Below are positions 25,825-35,880 of a stretch of 64,000 nt of DNA, in pieces. Every line of letters starts with the position of its first letter. The stretch's first letter is position 1. The notes under the pieces were generated by a model, which was given only the letters and a program-made list of their open reading frames with translations, searched no databases and was not told the DNA's origin. The position numbers and the translations under genes are program-made. Origin of the DNA: Enterococcus sp. DIV0212c (lineage in GTDB: Bacteria; Bacillota; Bacilli; Lactobacillales; Enterococcaceae); the NCBI RefSeq assembly GCF_017377505.1, contig NZ_JAFREN010000003.1, positions 124,001-188,000 of the forward strand. Reading direction: 5' to 3'.

Positions 25825-27011
25825 TAATAACTCACCGCCTCTGTATTTTTAATTGTGCGTACTCGAATGATGTTTTCTGCCGCTTGAATTTTTTTAGCTG
25901 CGGCATTGATTTTGGCTTCGTCCGTTTCAGAAATATCAACGATCGTATAGGCGTAATTGTCACGACTGCGGTTGATCATTGTTTCGATATTGATATCCAA
26001 GTTTGCAATACCAGTTGAGATTTGGCCTAACATATTTGGAACGTTTCTGTGTACAATTGTGAAACGGAATGGTGAATTGAAGGCCATTTCAACTGTTGGG
26101 AAATTGACAGAGCGTTTGATATTGCCTGTTTCTAGGAATTTTTTTAGTGTACGAGCAGCCATTTTTGCACAATTGATTTCAGCTTCTTCTGTTGATGCAC
26201 CTAAATGAGGGAGCACTAAGATTTTTTCGTTGTGCAATAAACGTTCATCGGCAAAATCTGTTACAAAATTACTGATTTCTCCTTGAGCCAGAGCATCTAT
26301 TACGGCTTGTGTTTCAACTAATTCACCACGAGCAAAGTTAAGCAAAACAGCATTCTCTTTCATTAATGCCAGTTGTTCTTTGCCAATCAAATGATGGGTA
26401 TTTTCAGATAAAGGAACGTGAACAGTGACGAAATCGCAGGTTTTTAAGACTTCTTCCATACTTTGCGCTCGTTTGACCCGACGTGAGATACTCCAAGCCG
26501 TATCGACTGAGACAAAAGGATCAAAGCCTGTAACTTCCATACCTAAACGATAGGCATCATTGGCAACCATCGCACCGATCGCACCAAGACCGATCACACC
26601 TAATTTTTTTCCTTCTAATTCAGTACCAGCAAATTGTTTTTTCTGCGCTTCAGCTTGTTCTTCAGTGTCTGTACCAGTTAATGTCTGAACCCAGTTTGAG
26701 CCTTTTAAAATTGGACGAACTGATAACAATAAACAAGCAATGACTAATTCTTTTACAGCATTCGCATTGGCACCTGGCGTATTAAAAACAACGATGCCGT
26801 CTTCCGTACATTGTTTAACAGGAACGTTATTGGTTCCTGCACCAGCGCGAGCTACAGCTAAAACAGAAGCAGGAAAGTCATAATCATGGAGTTTTTCACT
26901 ACGTAAGATGATACCAGCGGGTGTTTCAGTTTGGTTGATCGTAAAGTTCTCTTCATTAAAACGAGCTAAACCAACAGGTGCGATTGCGTTGAATGTTTTA
27001 ATATCATACAT
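25824..27011 (-). CDS. serA: D-3-phosphoglycerate dehydrogenase
   Basis: 395 residues. NAD-binding Rossmann motif GVIGLGAIGAMVA near residue 137, the catalytic histidine in LPHLGAST near residue 270, and a C-terminal ACT domain (about residues 320-395, HRNVPNMLGQISTGIA) for regulatory binding of serine. It oxidises 3-phosphoglycerate in the first step of serine synthesis. It starts immediately after the serC stop codon; its GGAGG site lies inside serC. Confidence 0.94.
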   Translation of the reverse strand: MYDIKTFNAIAPVGLARFNEENFTINQTETPAGIILRSEKLHDYDFPASVLAVARAGAGTNNVPVKQCTEDGIVVFNTPGANANAVKELVIACLLLSVRPILKGSNWVQTLTGTDTEEQAEAQKKQFAGTELEGKKLGVIGLGAIGAMVANDAYRLGMEVTGFDPFVSVDTAWSISRRVKRAQSMEEVLKTCDFVTVHVPLSENTHHLIGKEQLALMKENAVLLNFARGELVETQAVIDALAQGEISNFVTDFADERLLHNEKILVLPHLGASTEEAEINCAKMAARTLKKFLETGNIKRSVNFPTVEMAFNSPFRFTIVHRNVPNMLGQISTGIANLDINIETMINRSRDNYAYTIVDISETDEAKINAAAKKIQAAENIIRVRTIKNTEAVSY

Positions 27012-28103
27012 CTATTTTTTTCCTCCATTTTCCGCTTCAAATTTTTTCATCAAGTCAACTAAGGCAAGAACACCTGCTTTTGGGAAGGCGTTATACAAAC
27101 TTGCTCGCATGCCGCCGACAGAACGGTGTCCTTTTAAGTTTTCAAAACCTGCTGCTAGGGCTTCTTGGTTGAATTTTTTATCTAATTCATCATTTCCAGT
27201 AATAAAAGGAATATTGTTGATTGAACGGTCTTTTGGATTGACAGGTGAAGAAAATAGGGCAGATGAGTCGATCTCATCATATAGAATGGCTGCTTTTTCT
27301 TTGTTTTGTTTTTCCATTTGACTAACGCGGCCTTGTTCTTTGATCCATTCAAAGACAAGCTTTGCCATGTAAATACTGTAGGTCGGCGGAGTGTTATACA
27401 TTGAGCCATTTTTGGCGTGAATCTCATAATCCAACATGGCGCTAAGGACATCCGCTTGTCCAATCAAATCGTCACGAACGATAACAACCGTTAAACCGGC
27501 AGGTCCGATATTTTTTTGCGCACCTGCATAGATTAAACCAAAATCAGCTACATTGTAGTCGATTGATAGGATATTAGAAGACATGTCAGCCACGATTGGA
27601 ACATCTCCCGTATCAGGTAAATCATAAATCGTCGTGCCTTCGATCGTATTGTTGGTCGTGATGTGAACATAGGCTGCATCTTGAGGGATATCTTCTTTAC
27701 GGATTTCAGGAATATACGTGAAATTCTTGTCTTCGCTTGAAGCAATCACTTCAACATCGATATTACCTAGTTTTTGCGCTTCACTAATTGCTTTTTTCGC
27801 CCAAGAACCAGTGTTGACGTACAACGCTTTTTTATTTTGCGCTAAATTCAACGGAACCATAGTAAATTGCATACTAGCGCCGCCTTGTAAAAAAAGTACT
27901 TTATAGTTATCAGGAATATTCATTAATTCTCTGAGTAAGGTTTCAGCATTTTCAATGATCGATTCAAAAAGGGAGGAACGATGACTCAACTCCATCACGG
28001 ACATACCGCTGTTCTCGTAATTCACCAATTCGGATTGAGCTTTTTCCAATACACTTTTAGGTAAAACGGCGGGACCAGCTGAAAAATTGTAAACAGTTTT
28101 CAT
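27012..28103 (-). CDS. serC: Phosphoserine aminotransferase
   Basis: 363 residues, class V PLP enzyme converting 3-phosphohydroxypyruvate to phosphoserine. The PLP lysine is in [12 protein letters not shown] near residue 196, and NFSAGPA at the N-terminus is typical. First gene of the serine operon. The ATG is preceded by AAAGGAG. No serB is present nearby. Confidence 0.95.
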   Translation of the reverse strand: MKTVYNFSAGPAVLPKSVLEKAQSELVNYENSGMSVMELSHRSSLFESIIENAETLLRELMNIPDNYKVLFLQGGASMQFTMVPLNLAQNKKALYVNTGSWAKKAISEAQKLGNIDVEVIASSEDKNFTYIPEIRKEDIPQDAAYVHITTNNTIEGTTIYDLPDTGDVPIVADMSSNILSIDYNVADFGLIYAGAQKNIGPAGLTVVIVRDDLIGQADVLSAMLDYEIHAKNGSMYNTPPTYSIYMAKLVFEWIKEQGRVSQMEKQNKEKAAILYDEIDSSALFSSPVNPKDRSINNIPFITGNDELDKKFNQEALAAGFENLKGHRSVGGMRASLYNAFPKAGVLALVDLMKKFEAENGGKK

Positions 28104-28168
28104 ACATCTATCTCTCCTTTGATATTCTCTTTCATCTACTAGGTTATTGTATAGTAAATGTGAAAACC

Positions 28169-28197
28169 ATTATAACAGAAAGCTTAAATTAAAAAAA
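28169..28197 (-). promoter_or_regulatory. serC promoter (extended -10)
   Basis: TGTTATAAT on the minus strand gives an extended -10 (TATAAT at 28169-28174) about 66 bp upstream of serC. The -35 region is only a T run. Confidence 0.5.
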
Positions 28198-28253
28198 GAT
28201 TAAAAGTAAATTTCGTAAAATTTTTCACAGAGATTTTCATTTTGAGTTAAACA

Positions 28254-28281
28254 AACATGTTTACAAATCGGTAAACATGTT
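28254..28281. promoter_or_regulatory. Perfect 28-bp palindromic operator-like site
   Basis: AACATGTTTAC, six bases, GTAAACATGTT: both 11-bp arms match perfectly. It lies between the serC promoter and the end of the RpiR gene. A weak terminator for the RpiR gene is possible (minus strand continues TTTGTTT), but the low-GC stem and perfect symmetry favour a protein-binding site. Confidence 0.5.
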
Positions 28282-28291
28282 CACATTTGAC

Positions 28292-28305
28292 TGAAAGCGC
28301 TTTTT
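28292..28305. promoter_or_regulatory. Candidate CcpA (cre) site
   Basis: TGAAAGCGCTTTTT matches the core cre consensus TGAAARCGYTTW. It lies 10 bp from the 28-bp palindrome in the serC upstream region. This suggests carbon catabolite input to serC-serA. Confidence 0.55.
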
Positions 28306-28362
28306 ATCGGCGTTTTTTTCTACTATAATACGTCATGAAGAGACATCGGCCGAATCGTTCTT

Positions 28363-29058
28363 CTAGTGTAAATTTTGAAGTGTATAACTCATTAGTAATT
28401 CAAATTGAATTAGAACCGTACCAAAAAATAGTTGGGGATAAAAATCTTGATGGGAGCTTGGAGAGTAGGTATTTGTACTGATAGAAAGCGTAGAAAGTTT
28501 GCTGATGGCAGACTGATCACTGCCGACAAAGCAGATGCTTTCTAACTCATTCGTCTGAGCAATTTCTGCTAGTTCAAACATCCTACCAGTATTACCAGAA
28601 TTACTGATGAAAATCAGTAATACATCATCCTTATGACTTTCTCTTAAAAATTCTAAATGACTATTAGAAGTAGCTCTAAATCCGTAAAGGTTCAGGTATT
28701 CAGAAAAGTAATTCGCTAAATTTTGCGAAAATCCGGAACCTAAGATCATGATGTTTTTATCCTGATATTTTTTCAAAAGTGTCAAAAAATTATCGCCGTA
28801 AGCTTTAATTACATCATGTTTTTCCAGACGTTCTTGGTTGAGATTGAATTCACTGATGTAAAAAACGAGTTCACTGTATCCTGTGAAATTCATTTTTTTC
28901 GCCATATTGATGATCGTTGCAGTTGAAACAAAGCTTTGTTTAGCAATTTCTCGGATACCCAAATTTTTTAATTCCAGACGATGGTCGGTCATATACCGTA
29001 AAATTTGGATTTCTGTTTTATTCAATTGGTATTTTTCAGCAAGACTATCAATGTTCAC
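28363..29058 (-). CDS. RpiR-family transcriptional regulator (HTH plus SIS domain)
   Basis: 231 residues from the GTG at 29058, chosen because AAGGGTGA lies directly upstream. The N-terminal helix-turn-helix is in residues 1-75 (IREIAKQSFVSTATIINMAKK). The C-terminal SIS domain starts near residue 100 (IMILGSGFSQNLANYFSEY) and would bind a sugar phosphate. It is divergent from the MgsA-C-like gene and PTS EIIC 43 bp away, so it most likely controls them in response to the transported sugar. Confidence 0.85.
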   Translation of the reverse strand: MNIDSLAEKYQLNKTEIQILRYMTDHRLELKNLGIREIAKQSFVSTATIINMAKKMNFTGYSELVFYISEFNLNQERLEKHDVIKAYGDNFLTLLKKYQDKNIMILGSGFSQNLANYFSEYLNLYGFRATSNSHLEFLRESHKDDVLLIFISNSGNTGRMFELAEIAQTNELESICFVGSDQSAISKLSTLSISTNTYSPSSHQDFYPQLFFGTVLIQFELLMSYTLQNLH

Positions 29059-29100
29059 TTGAATCACCCTTAAAATCAATTTAGTTAGGAGTATTATAAC

Positions 29101-29718
29101 ATGACAGAACAAGAATATATCAATGATCCGTGGGCAAGAGTTAAAACCAGAAATAATTTAAATGGCGATGAGGTTGTTTCTGCTTTGCAAAAATCGATTC
29201 GTAGAGGCAATGAACGTGCAGCGTGTGATTTTGCTTATGAAATGTACATTACATCTCCGCAGTTTGAAGAAAAATTATGGCGCAGATTACTAGCAATTTC
29301 GGTAGAAGATATTGGGATGGGTAACGATCAAGCTGCGATCATGGTCAATAATTTAAATCAAATGCGTAAAGAATTTCAATATAATGAATCTGATCGTGCG
29401 ATGTTCTTTTTCCACGCGATCCGCTATTTATGCAATTCTGAAAAAGACCGTTCGTCTGATTTATTAAAAAATATCGTGATCAAAAGTTTTGCGATGGGAC
29501 ATGTACCGGAGATTCCAGATATCGCTTTGGATAAACACACAACTCGAGGTAAGGAAATGGGGCGTGACTCAAAGCATTTCTTAAATGAAGCAAGTATTGT
29601 TATTCCACAGGCAGAAGTAACTAATAACTACAAAGAAGAATATGCAAAAATCATTGACCGTTATGACCCGAATGAAGTCGTTGAATCGGCTTTTGAATTT
29701 AATTCTTGGCAAGTCTAA
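29101..29718 (+). CDS. Stand-alone RarA/MgsA C-terminal-domain protein
   Basis: 205 residues. EVVSALQKSIRRGNERAAC (near residue 24) and RRLLAISVEDIGMGNDQAA (near 60) strongly recall the C-terminal tetramerisation region of the RarA/MgsA AAA+ ATPase family. No AAA+ domain, Walker A or Walker B is present. It starts at ATG after TTAGGAG and is followed 13 bp later by a PTS EIIC gene, divergent from an RpiR regulator. The role is unknown; sugar-operon context argues for something other than replication repair. Confidence 0.7.
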   Translation: MTEQEYINDPWARVKTRNNLNGDEVVSALQKSIRRGNERAACDFAYEMYITSPQFEEKLWRRLLAISVEDIGMGNDQAAIMVNNLNQMRKEFQYNESDRAMFFFHAIRYLCNSEKDRSSDLLKNIVIKSFAMGHVPEIPDIALDKHTTRGKEMGRDSKHFLNEASIVIPQAEVTNNYKEEYAKIIDRYDPNEVVESAFEFNSWQV

Positions 29719-29731
29719 GGAGGATCATCTG

Positions 29732-31048
29732 ATGAATAACTCAGCAAGTGATAAAGGATCTGTTGTAAATCGATTAAATGATATTTTAAGCCCGTTTGCA
29801 AATAAAATTGGCAATCAGCGGCATCTTAAAGCGGTTTCTACTGGAATGATGTTTGGATTACCGTTTATTGTGATTGGTTCTTTTTTCTTGATATTTGCCA
29901 ATCCGCCCATCAATATAGATCAGTATGATCCAGCTCATGCTGGGATGTTTATGAAGTTTTTGGCTGCGTGGAAAGAATTCGCTGTTGCTAATTATGATGT
30001 GATTACAGCGCCATATAATCTAACGATGGGAATTATTGGGTTGATCAGTGTTTTTGGCATTGCCTATTCACTATCAAATGAGTACAAACTAAACGCTGCT
30101 ATGAATGGGATGGTCAGTATGGTGACGTACTTATTGGTTTGTACACCAGTTAAGGATGGCACGATTTCTCTAGCATATTTAGGGACAAATGGACTGTTTG
30201 TAGCAATTATTTTAGGACTGTTAGTTGTTGAAGTCAGTCGTTTCTTTGAAGTGAAAAACATTAAGATTTCACTGCCGGATACGGTACCGCCGATGGTCGT
30301 AACGTTCATTAATACGTTGATTCCTTTGTTGACGAATATTGTTTTATTTTATGGCTTGAATTTGGTATTTCTAGGTTTGATCGATCAATCGTTTCCTGAT
30401 GCAGTTATGTCAGTGCTAACGCCGGCTGTGAATATTGCTGGGAGTTTAGGTGGCTTGTTATTGATCGTGACACTAGGAAATGTTCTCTGGTTGTTTGGTA
30501 TCAACGGTTCATCGATTATTTTTCCGATTGTCTTTACATTAGGCGTAGCTCAGACTGGCTTGAATGCAGAACAAGCAGCTAATGGAGAAGTGATGACGCA
30601 TTTGATGAACTTGCAGATGTTTCGGATTTCTGTTTTAGGCGGCGCGGGGAATACGTTAGGTTTAGTTATTTTGATGATGTTCAGTAAAGTACCGCAATAT
30701 CGAACGATCGGTAAACTATCTTTTGTACCGGGAATTTGTTCCATAAATGAACCAGTTATTTTCGGGTTACCAATTGTGTTTAATCCGATTTTAGGGATTC
30801 CGTTTTTGATCATGCCGGTTATTTCACTGTTTTTAACCTATTTTGCTCAAAAAATAGGTTTGATTTCACTTGGATTTATCGTTGATCCATCTTTCACACC
30901 ATTTTTTGCTCAAGCATATTTAGCAACGATGGATTGGCGGAATATTATTTTCTACGTTTTCTTAGTGATTTTGAGTATATTTGTTTATTATCCATTCTTT
31001 AAAGTTTTTGAGAAAAATCAAACGAAATTAGTGGATGAAGTGTTGTAG
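29732..31048 (+). CDS. PTS EIIC component, lactose/cellobiose family
   Basis: 438 residues with about ten membrane helices, the membrane channel of a sugar phosphotransferase system. CSINEPVIFGLPIVFNPIL near residue 330 is the conserved substrate-binding loop of the lactose/cellobiose/N,N'-diacetylchitobiose EIIC family. The ATG at 29732 follows AAGGAGG. No EIIA, EIIB or glycosidase gene lies beside it, so it must share soluble components encoded elsewhere. The substrate cannot be named. Confidence 0.88.
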   Translation: MNNSASDKGSVVNRLNDILSPFANKIGNQRHLKAVSTGMMFGLPFIVIGSFFLIFANPPINIDQYDPAHAGMFMKFLAAWKEFAVANYDVITAPYNLTMGIIGLISVFGIAYSLSNEYKLNAAMNGMVSMVTYLLVCTPVKDGTISLAYLGTNGLFVAIILGLLVVEVSRFFEVKNIKISLPDTVPPMVVTFINTLIPLLTNIVLFYGLNLVFLGLIDQSFPDAVMSVLTPAVNIAGSLGGLLLIVTLGNVLWLFGINGSSIIFPIVFTLGVAQTGLNAEQAANGEVMTHLMNLQMFRISVLGGAGNTLGLVILMMFSKVPQYRTIGKLSFVPGICSINEPVIFGLPIVFNPILGIPFLIMPVISLFLTYFAQKIGLISLGFIVDPSFTPFFAQAYLATMDWRNIIFYVFLVILSIFVYYPFFKVFEKNQTKLVDEVL

Positions 31049-31085
31049 GAGTTTGAAGTAAAAAGTATTTTTTTAATAAAAAAGG

Positions 31086-31121
31086 ACGTCTATTGCATAA
31101 TTTATGTTATAGGCGTTTTTT
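31086..31121 (+). terminator. Terminator after EIIC
   Basis: A long stem (ACGTCTAT plus GCATAA pairing with a TTATGTTATAGGCGT arm), one mismatch, followed by six T. Confidence 0.75.
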
Positions 31122-31200
31122 AGTTGAGTGGAGGATTTTACTTTTCTTGTGAACGTGGTAGACTACCTACATAACAAACCGTTTTAAAGGAGATCAAGTA

Positions 31201-32586
31201 ATGTCTAAACTAAAAGAATTAGCCCGCAATTGTTTGCAAGTGGCACCTTTTATTCTATCGAATACAATTATTTTTATCCCTTATTTTTTATTTCTGAGTT
31301 TAAGTGATGGTACGACTTTAGAGAGAGTTTTACCGTTCGTTCTTTTTTATACATTCCGAATGACTGGGATATTCTTGTTAAAAAGCTTCAAATTGGCGTT
31401 AACGAGTTTTAATGTGCTGATTATTTCCATTCTGATTGGAGGCGCAGGCTGTTTGATTGGGATATTCGGACAATTTTATTTTCCGGCGTATCTATTTGCG
31501 GCAGTTTTATTAGGACTCAGCGCATCGTGGCTGCCAGCAGCTAATACCACGGTTAATTATCATGAGAAACGACAAGGTTATTCCGCTTTGACGGGTAGAA
31601 AATATCTGTTTATCTTATTGCTATTAGGTGGCGTGATCGCCTCGTTGATGTTGACGAAGGAGTTGCGAATCCCTTTAGTTTTAGGAGAATATACCTTGCT
31701 GTATATAGCGGCCTATCATACCGTTACTCATTATCCTGACTACGAAATCGATTTTAATGAAGTCGACAAACAGGTGATATCGATCAAAGAGTTCTTTTTA
31801 TTTTTGTTTTTCTTTGTATTGTTGTTATTTATTCGTTCGGCTCGACTGTTGTTTGATCCACAGCTTTTGGATGTTGGAATTATTGGCTTTTCTGTGTTAT
31901 TTGTGATCACTGCTTGGTATTTGAATCGCCAAAGGAAAACGTGGAAGCTTCCTTTGTGGTTGAATTTACTAACGTTTGCCAATGGGATGTGCATGAATTT
32001 TCTACTACTTTTTGGTACATTTTATGTGTCTCTTCGTTTGGGAATAGATCGTCTTACTGCGAATTTATATGTTCCTTATATTTTGGGGATCATTGGATCA
32101 GCAGTCGTTATTAAATTTTTGTATCGCCTATTTCCTAAAGTGGATGTTAGAATTGTTCATCTTGGAGGATTCATCTTTTCTTTATTCTTGTTACTGTTTC
32201 GTCCACTTTTTCCAATCGGGATTTTTCTATTAAGCTGTTTTATTAGTGCTACTGGTAATTTTCTGAATCAAAAGTATTACCAAGAAGAGGATTTGCCGCA
32301 AGATACTCGGATTATTACCAAGTATAGTACCCAAACAAAAGGCAGTGTGACACATCAGTTGCTATTGATGAGTGTGTTATGGTTGTTAGCCAAACAAGCA
32401 CAATTACCGGTCAAAACCGTTCTACAGATTACGGCTCATCGTACTAATAATCCTGTTGCCCTCCAAGTAGTTGAGCAGATTCATATAATTAGCATCGTTG
32501 GGTTGATGTTATTCTTTTCATTTATTCTTTATCAAGTAATAAAAAACAACAAAAGTCAAAATCATGAACAAAATAAGCCCAAATGA
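31201..32586 (+). CDS. Multi-pass membrane protein, MFS-like, function unknown
   Basis: 461 residues with about 12 hydrophobic helices and a short polar C-terminal tail (KNNKSQNHEQNKPK). The pattern of two six-helix halves joined by an acidic loop (residues 178-195, HYPDYEIDFNEVDKQ) resembles the major facilitator superfamily, but no diagnostic signature was found. Ribosome binding site AAAGGAG. It is separated from the PTS operon by a terminator and from dut by 111 bp, so it is probably transcribed alone. Confidence 0.6.
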   Translation: MSKLKELARNCLQVAPFILSNTIIFIPYFLFLSLSDGTTLERVLPFVLFYTFRMTGIFLLKSFKLALTSFNVLIISILIGGAGCLIGIFGQFYFPAYLFAAVLLGLSASWLPAANTTVNYHEKRQGYSALTGRKYLFILLLLGGVIASLMLTKELRIPLVLGEYTLLYIAAYHTVTHYPDYEIDFNEVDKQVISIKEFFLFLFFFVLLLFIRSARLLFDPQLLDVGIIGFSVLFVITAWYLNRQRKTWKLPLWLNLLTFANGMCMNFLLLFGTFYVSLRLGIDRLTANLYVPYILGIIGSAVVIKFLYRLFPKVDVRIVHLGGFIFSLFLLLFRPLFPIGIFLLSCFISATGNFLNQKYYQEEDLPQDTRIITKYSTQTKGSVTHQLLLMSVLWLLAKQAQLPVKTVLQITAHRTNNPVALQVVEQIHIISIVGLMLFFSFILYQVIKNNKSQNHEQNKPK

Positions 32587-32697
32587 TGTGTAAACATTAA
32601 AAAAACAGAAGAGAATATTAAAGATACTGTAAAAGTAAGCTGGGAATCAGCGTAGTATGTTAAAATAGAAATAGTTTACAAGTAGAGGAGATTTTTG

Positions 32698-33177
32698 ATG
32701 AAACAACGAGGATTTGAAATTATTACTGATTATACAGACCAAGGGATCGCAATCCCTGAGCGTGCTACAAAAGGCGCTGCAGGATACGACTTTGAAGCAG
32801 CAGAAACAGTTGTTATTCCAAGTATTTGGCAATTACAAGCACAAGGTGTAGCGCCAAAACCTGTTTTGGTAAAAACAGGGATTAAAGCTTACATGGCTGA
32901 AAATGAGTATCTAGAATTAGTGAGTCGTTCATCAAACCCATTGAAACGCTTTTTAATGTTAGCAAATGGCGTAGGTGTGATCGATCGTGATTATTATAAT
33001 AACGAAGGCAATGAAGGACATATCATGTTTCAATTTTTGAATTTTGGATATGAAGATATGGTCATCGAAAAAGGCGAACGAATCGGACAAGGTATTTTTA
33101 AACCGTTTCTTTTAGCAGATATTGATGATGTGGAAACTGAACGCACAGGCGGTTTTGGATCATCGGGCAAAAAGTAA
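32698..33177 (+). CDS. dut: Deoxyuridine 5'-triphosphate nucleotidohydrolase
   Basis: 159 residues. Trimeric dUTPase motifs appear in order: GAAGYDFEA, SRSSNP, GVIDRDYYNNEGNEGHI, GERIGQGIF, and the C-terminal ERTGGFGSSGK that closes over the active site. It converts dUTP to dUMP and keeps uracil out of DNA. The ATG at 32698 follows GAGGAG. A leading unit of the housekeeping block; radA follows after 103 bp. Confidence 0.93.
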   Translation: MKQRGFEIITDYTDQGIAIPERATKGAAGYDFEAAETVVIPSIWQLQAQGVAPKPVLVKTGIKAYMAENEYLELVSRSSNPLKRFLMLANGVGVIDRDYYNNEGNEGHIMFQFLNFGYEDMVIEKGERIGQGIFKPFLLADIDDVETERTGGFGSSGKK

Positions 33178-33280
33178 GATAAATTCACTGGAAAACTGCG
33201 TATTTTACAGTGGGAAGTCTTAGTCTAAGAGACCTATACTATGGTAAAATAAAGAATACATCAAAACGAGGGGATAGCAT

Positions 33281-34651
33281 ATGGCAAAAAAAGCAAAAGT
33301 TCAATTTGAGTGTCAAACATGCGGGTATATTTCCCCTAAATATTTAGGTCGTTGTCCAAACTGTGGACAGTGGAACACAATGACCGAAGAAATCATTCAA
33401 GATACAACGGATCGTCGTGCTAGAGTTAGTTTGACGGGTAAAAAAACACAGCCCCAACGTTTAGCTGAAGTGGTTCCTAAGAAAGAACCGAGAGTCAAAA
33501 CTAAATTAGTGGAGCTAAACCGTGTGTTAGGCGGCGGTGTCGTTCCTGGATCCCTTGTTTTAATCGGCGGAGATCCCGGAATCGGTAAATCAACGTTGCT
33601 ATTACAGGTGTCACAACAACTGGCGGAAATCGGCGGCAAAGTACTATATGTTTCAGGAGAAGAAAGTGCGGAACAAATCAAAATGCGTGCTGAGCGTTTA
33701 AGCTCGATCGATACGGAATTTTATTTGTACGCTGAAACGGATATGAATGAAATAAGCCGTGCAATCGAAAAATTGGAGCCAGATTATGTAATCATTGATT
33801 CCATTCAAACGATGACTCAACCAGACGTAACTAGTGTAGCTGGAAGTGTCAGTCAAGTACGAGAGACGACAGCTGAACTGTTAAAAATCGCTAAAACCAA
33901 TGGGATTGCGATTTTCATTGTAGGCCACGTGACAAAAGAAGGTTCGATCGCTGGACCTCGTATGCTCGAGCATATGGTGGATACCGTGTTGTATTTTGAA
34001 GGAGATAAGCATCATACATTCAGAATATTGAGAGCAGTAAAAAATCGTTTTGGATCTACCAATGAGATCGGTATTTTTGAAATGCGGGAACATGGACTAG
34101 AAGAAGTGGCGAATCCATCTCAGGTATTTTTAGAAGAGCGGTTAGCAGATGCTACAGGTTCAGCAATCGTTGTAGCTATGGAAGGAACACGTCCGATTTT
34201 AGTTGAGGTACAAGCTTTGATTACACCGACGATGTTTGGTAATGCAAAACGAACAACGACTGGACTGGATTTTAACCGAGTATCTTTAATCATGGCTGTT
34301 TTAGAGAAGCGTGCTGGATTGCTGTTGCAAAATCAAGATGCTTATTTGAAAGCAGCTGGCGGTGTGAAAATCAATGAACCAGCCATCGACTTGGCGGTAG
34401 CAGTAAGTATTGCTTCTAGTTATAAGGAAAATGGAACAAAACCAACAGAATGTTTTATCGGTGAAATTGGTTTGACTGGTGAAATTCGCCGTGTAAATAG
34501 TATTGAACAGCGAGTACGGGAAGCACAGAAATTGGGCTTTACCAAGATTTACTTGCCTAAGAATAATTTAGGCGGCTGGACACCACCAGAGGGAATCGAG
34601 ATCGTCGGTGTTGCCACAATTGGCGAAACATTAAGAAAAGTTTTCAAGTAG
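33281..34651 (+). CDS. radA: DNA repair protein RadA
   Basis: 456 residues. N-terminal zinc finger [19 protein letters not shown] (residues 11-29), RecA-like ATPase with Walker [11 protein letters not shown] near residue 98, RadA-specific KNRFGST near residue 257, and a C-terminal Lon-protease-like domain. It promotes branch migration in recombinational repair. Start ATG after GAGGGG. Confidence 0.95.
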   Translation: MAKKAKVQFECQTCGYISPKYLGRCPNCGQWNTMTEEIIQDTTDRRARVSLTGKKTQPQRLAEVVPKKEPRVKTKLVELNRVLGGGVVPGSLVLIGGDPGIGKSTLLLQVSQQLAEIGGKVLYVSGEESAEQIKMRAERLSSIDTEFYLYAETDMNEISRAIEKLEPDYVIIDSIQTMTQPDVTSVAGSVSQVRETTAELLKIAKTNGIAIFIVGHVTKEGSIAGPRMLEHMVDTVLYFEGDKHHTFRILRAVKNRFGSTNEIGIFEMREHGLEEVANPSQVFLEERLADATGSAIVVAMEGTRPILVEVQALITPTMFGNAKRTTTGLDFNRVSLIMAVLEKRAGLLLQNQDAYLKAAGGVKINEPAIDLAVAVSIASSYKENGTKPTECFIGEIGLTGEIRRVNSIEQRVREAQKLGFTKIYLPKNNLGGWTPPEGIEIVGVATIGETLRKVFK

Positions 34652-34659
34652 TGAAAGTT

Positions 34660-34707
34660 AGAGATCGATACAAGATGTTAGGATCGATCTCTTCTTTCGA
34701 TTTTTAA
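34660..34707 (+). terminator. Terminator after radA
   Basis: AGAGATCGAT pairs with ATCGATCTCT around a 13-nt loop, followed by T-rich sequence (TTCTTTCGATTTTT). Confidence 0.65.
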
Positions 34708-34737
34708 ATAAGTATAATTATATTGGAGGATGAATCT

Positions 34738-35880
34738 ATGCAAAAACGTGTCATTACACTTCTGATGATCGTTGTTGGCGTAAGTTTAGGTATCTCATTG
34801 TTACCGATGGCTTGGGACATGGCGAAACAGGCAGATAATACATGGCTGAACAATAACTTTACTAACAGTTTGATTGGTGCACTTATTTTCTTTATATTAT
34901 CGTTAGGGTTAGCAAAGTATATTGTTTCAGGCGTTAAAAAAGTAGAAGCAGCACTAAATGAAATGAGTTTGACCTATCTTTTATTTGGGAGTGTCGGTGC
35001 AATTCTTGGATTGATCATTGGCGTTATTATTTCAATTCCGATGTATAACTTGAATATCCCGTTTGTAAATAGTGTATTACCGATATTGGTCATGATTATT
35101 TTCGGTTACCTTGGTTTTCGTATGGGAACAACTCGAATTGATGAGTGGCGCAAAATTTTTACTCCTAAACAAAAAAAGACTCCCGCTGAAAATGAAGGAG
35201 AGGTTTTGGAGCGTAAAGTAGAAGACCATTTCCATAAATATAAAATTTTAGATACGAGCGTGATCATTGATGGTAGAATCTATGACATTGCTAAAACTGG
35301 TTTTTTAGAAGGAGTTATTTTAATTCCTAATTTTGTCTTGTATGAACTGCAGTATATTGCTGATTCTGGTGATAGTTTAAAACGTGTTCGCGGACGCCGC
35401 GGGCTAGACATTTTAAACGCACTGCAAAAAGAAGACGGTATTTCTGTTGAGATGTATGATGGTGATTTTGAAGATATTTCTGAAGTGGATAGCAAATTGA
35501 TCAAATTAGCTAAACTACTAGACGGTGTTGTTGTAACCAATGATTATAATTTAAATAAAGTCTCTGAATTTCAAAATGTCCCTGTATTGAACATCAATGC
35601 CTTAGCGAATGCTGTAAAACCTGTTGTGATTCCAGGTGAAACGATGAACGTGATGGTTGTGAAAGCTGGTACTGAGCGACAGCAAGGTGTTGCCTATTTG
35701 GATGATGGTACAATGGTTGTAGTTGAAGATGGACAGCATTATATGAATGAACATATTCAAGTGGTCGTTACTAGTGCTTTACAGACAGCAGCAGGGCGGA
35801 TGATTTTCGCAAAACCAGCTCACTCAGGACGCGGGATTGATGATAGTAAAGAAAACCATAAAGCTAATGAGAAAAGCTGA
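34738..35880 (+). CDS. yacL: PIN/TRAM domain membrane protein (YacL)
   Basis: 380 residues from the ATG at 34738 with TTGGAGG upstream. Four membrane helices lie in residues 1-130. A PIN-type nuclease-like domain follows (about 170-290, starting KILDTSVIIDGRIYDIAK with acidic residues at DTS and later TNDYN). A C-terminal TRAM domain (about 295-360) is predicted to bind RNA. Conserved between radA and ispD in Firmicutes. Its physiological substrate is unsettled. Confidence 0.9.
   Translation: MQKRVITLLMIVVGVSLGISLLPMAWDMAKQADNTWLNNNFTNSLIGALIFFILSLGLAKYIVSGVKKVEAALNEMSLTYLLFGSVGAILGLIIGVIISIPMYNLNIPFVNSVLPILVMIIFGYLGFRMGTTRIDEWRKIFTPKQKKTPAENEGEVLERKVEDHFHKYKILDTSVIIDGRIYDIAKTGFLEGVILIPNFVLYELQYIADSGDSLKRVRGRRGLDILNALQKEDGISVEMYDGDFEDISEVDSKLIKLAKLLDGVVVTNDYNLNKVSEFQNVPVLNINALANAVKPVVIPGETMNVMVVKAGTERQQGVAYLDDGTMVVVEDGQHYMNEHIQVVVTSALQTAAGRMIFAKPAHSGRGIDDSKENHKANEKS

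Noticed and set aside
28330..28476. 48-codon plus-strand ORF starting at an ATG near a TATAAT
   Set aside because: Mostly antisense to the end of the RpiR gene, with no ribosome binding site.
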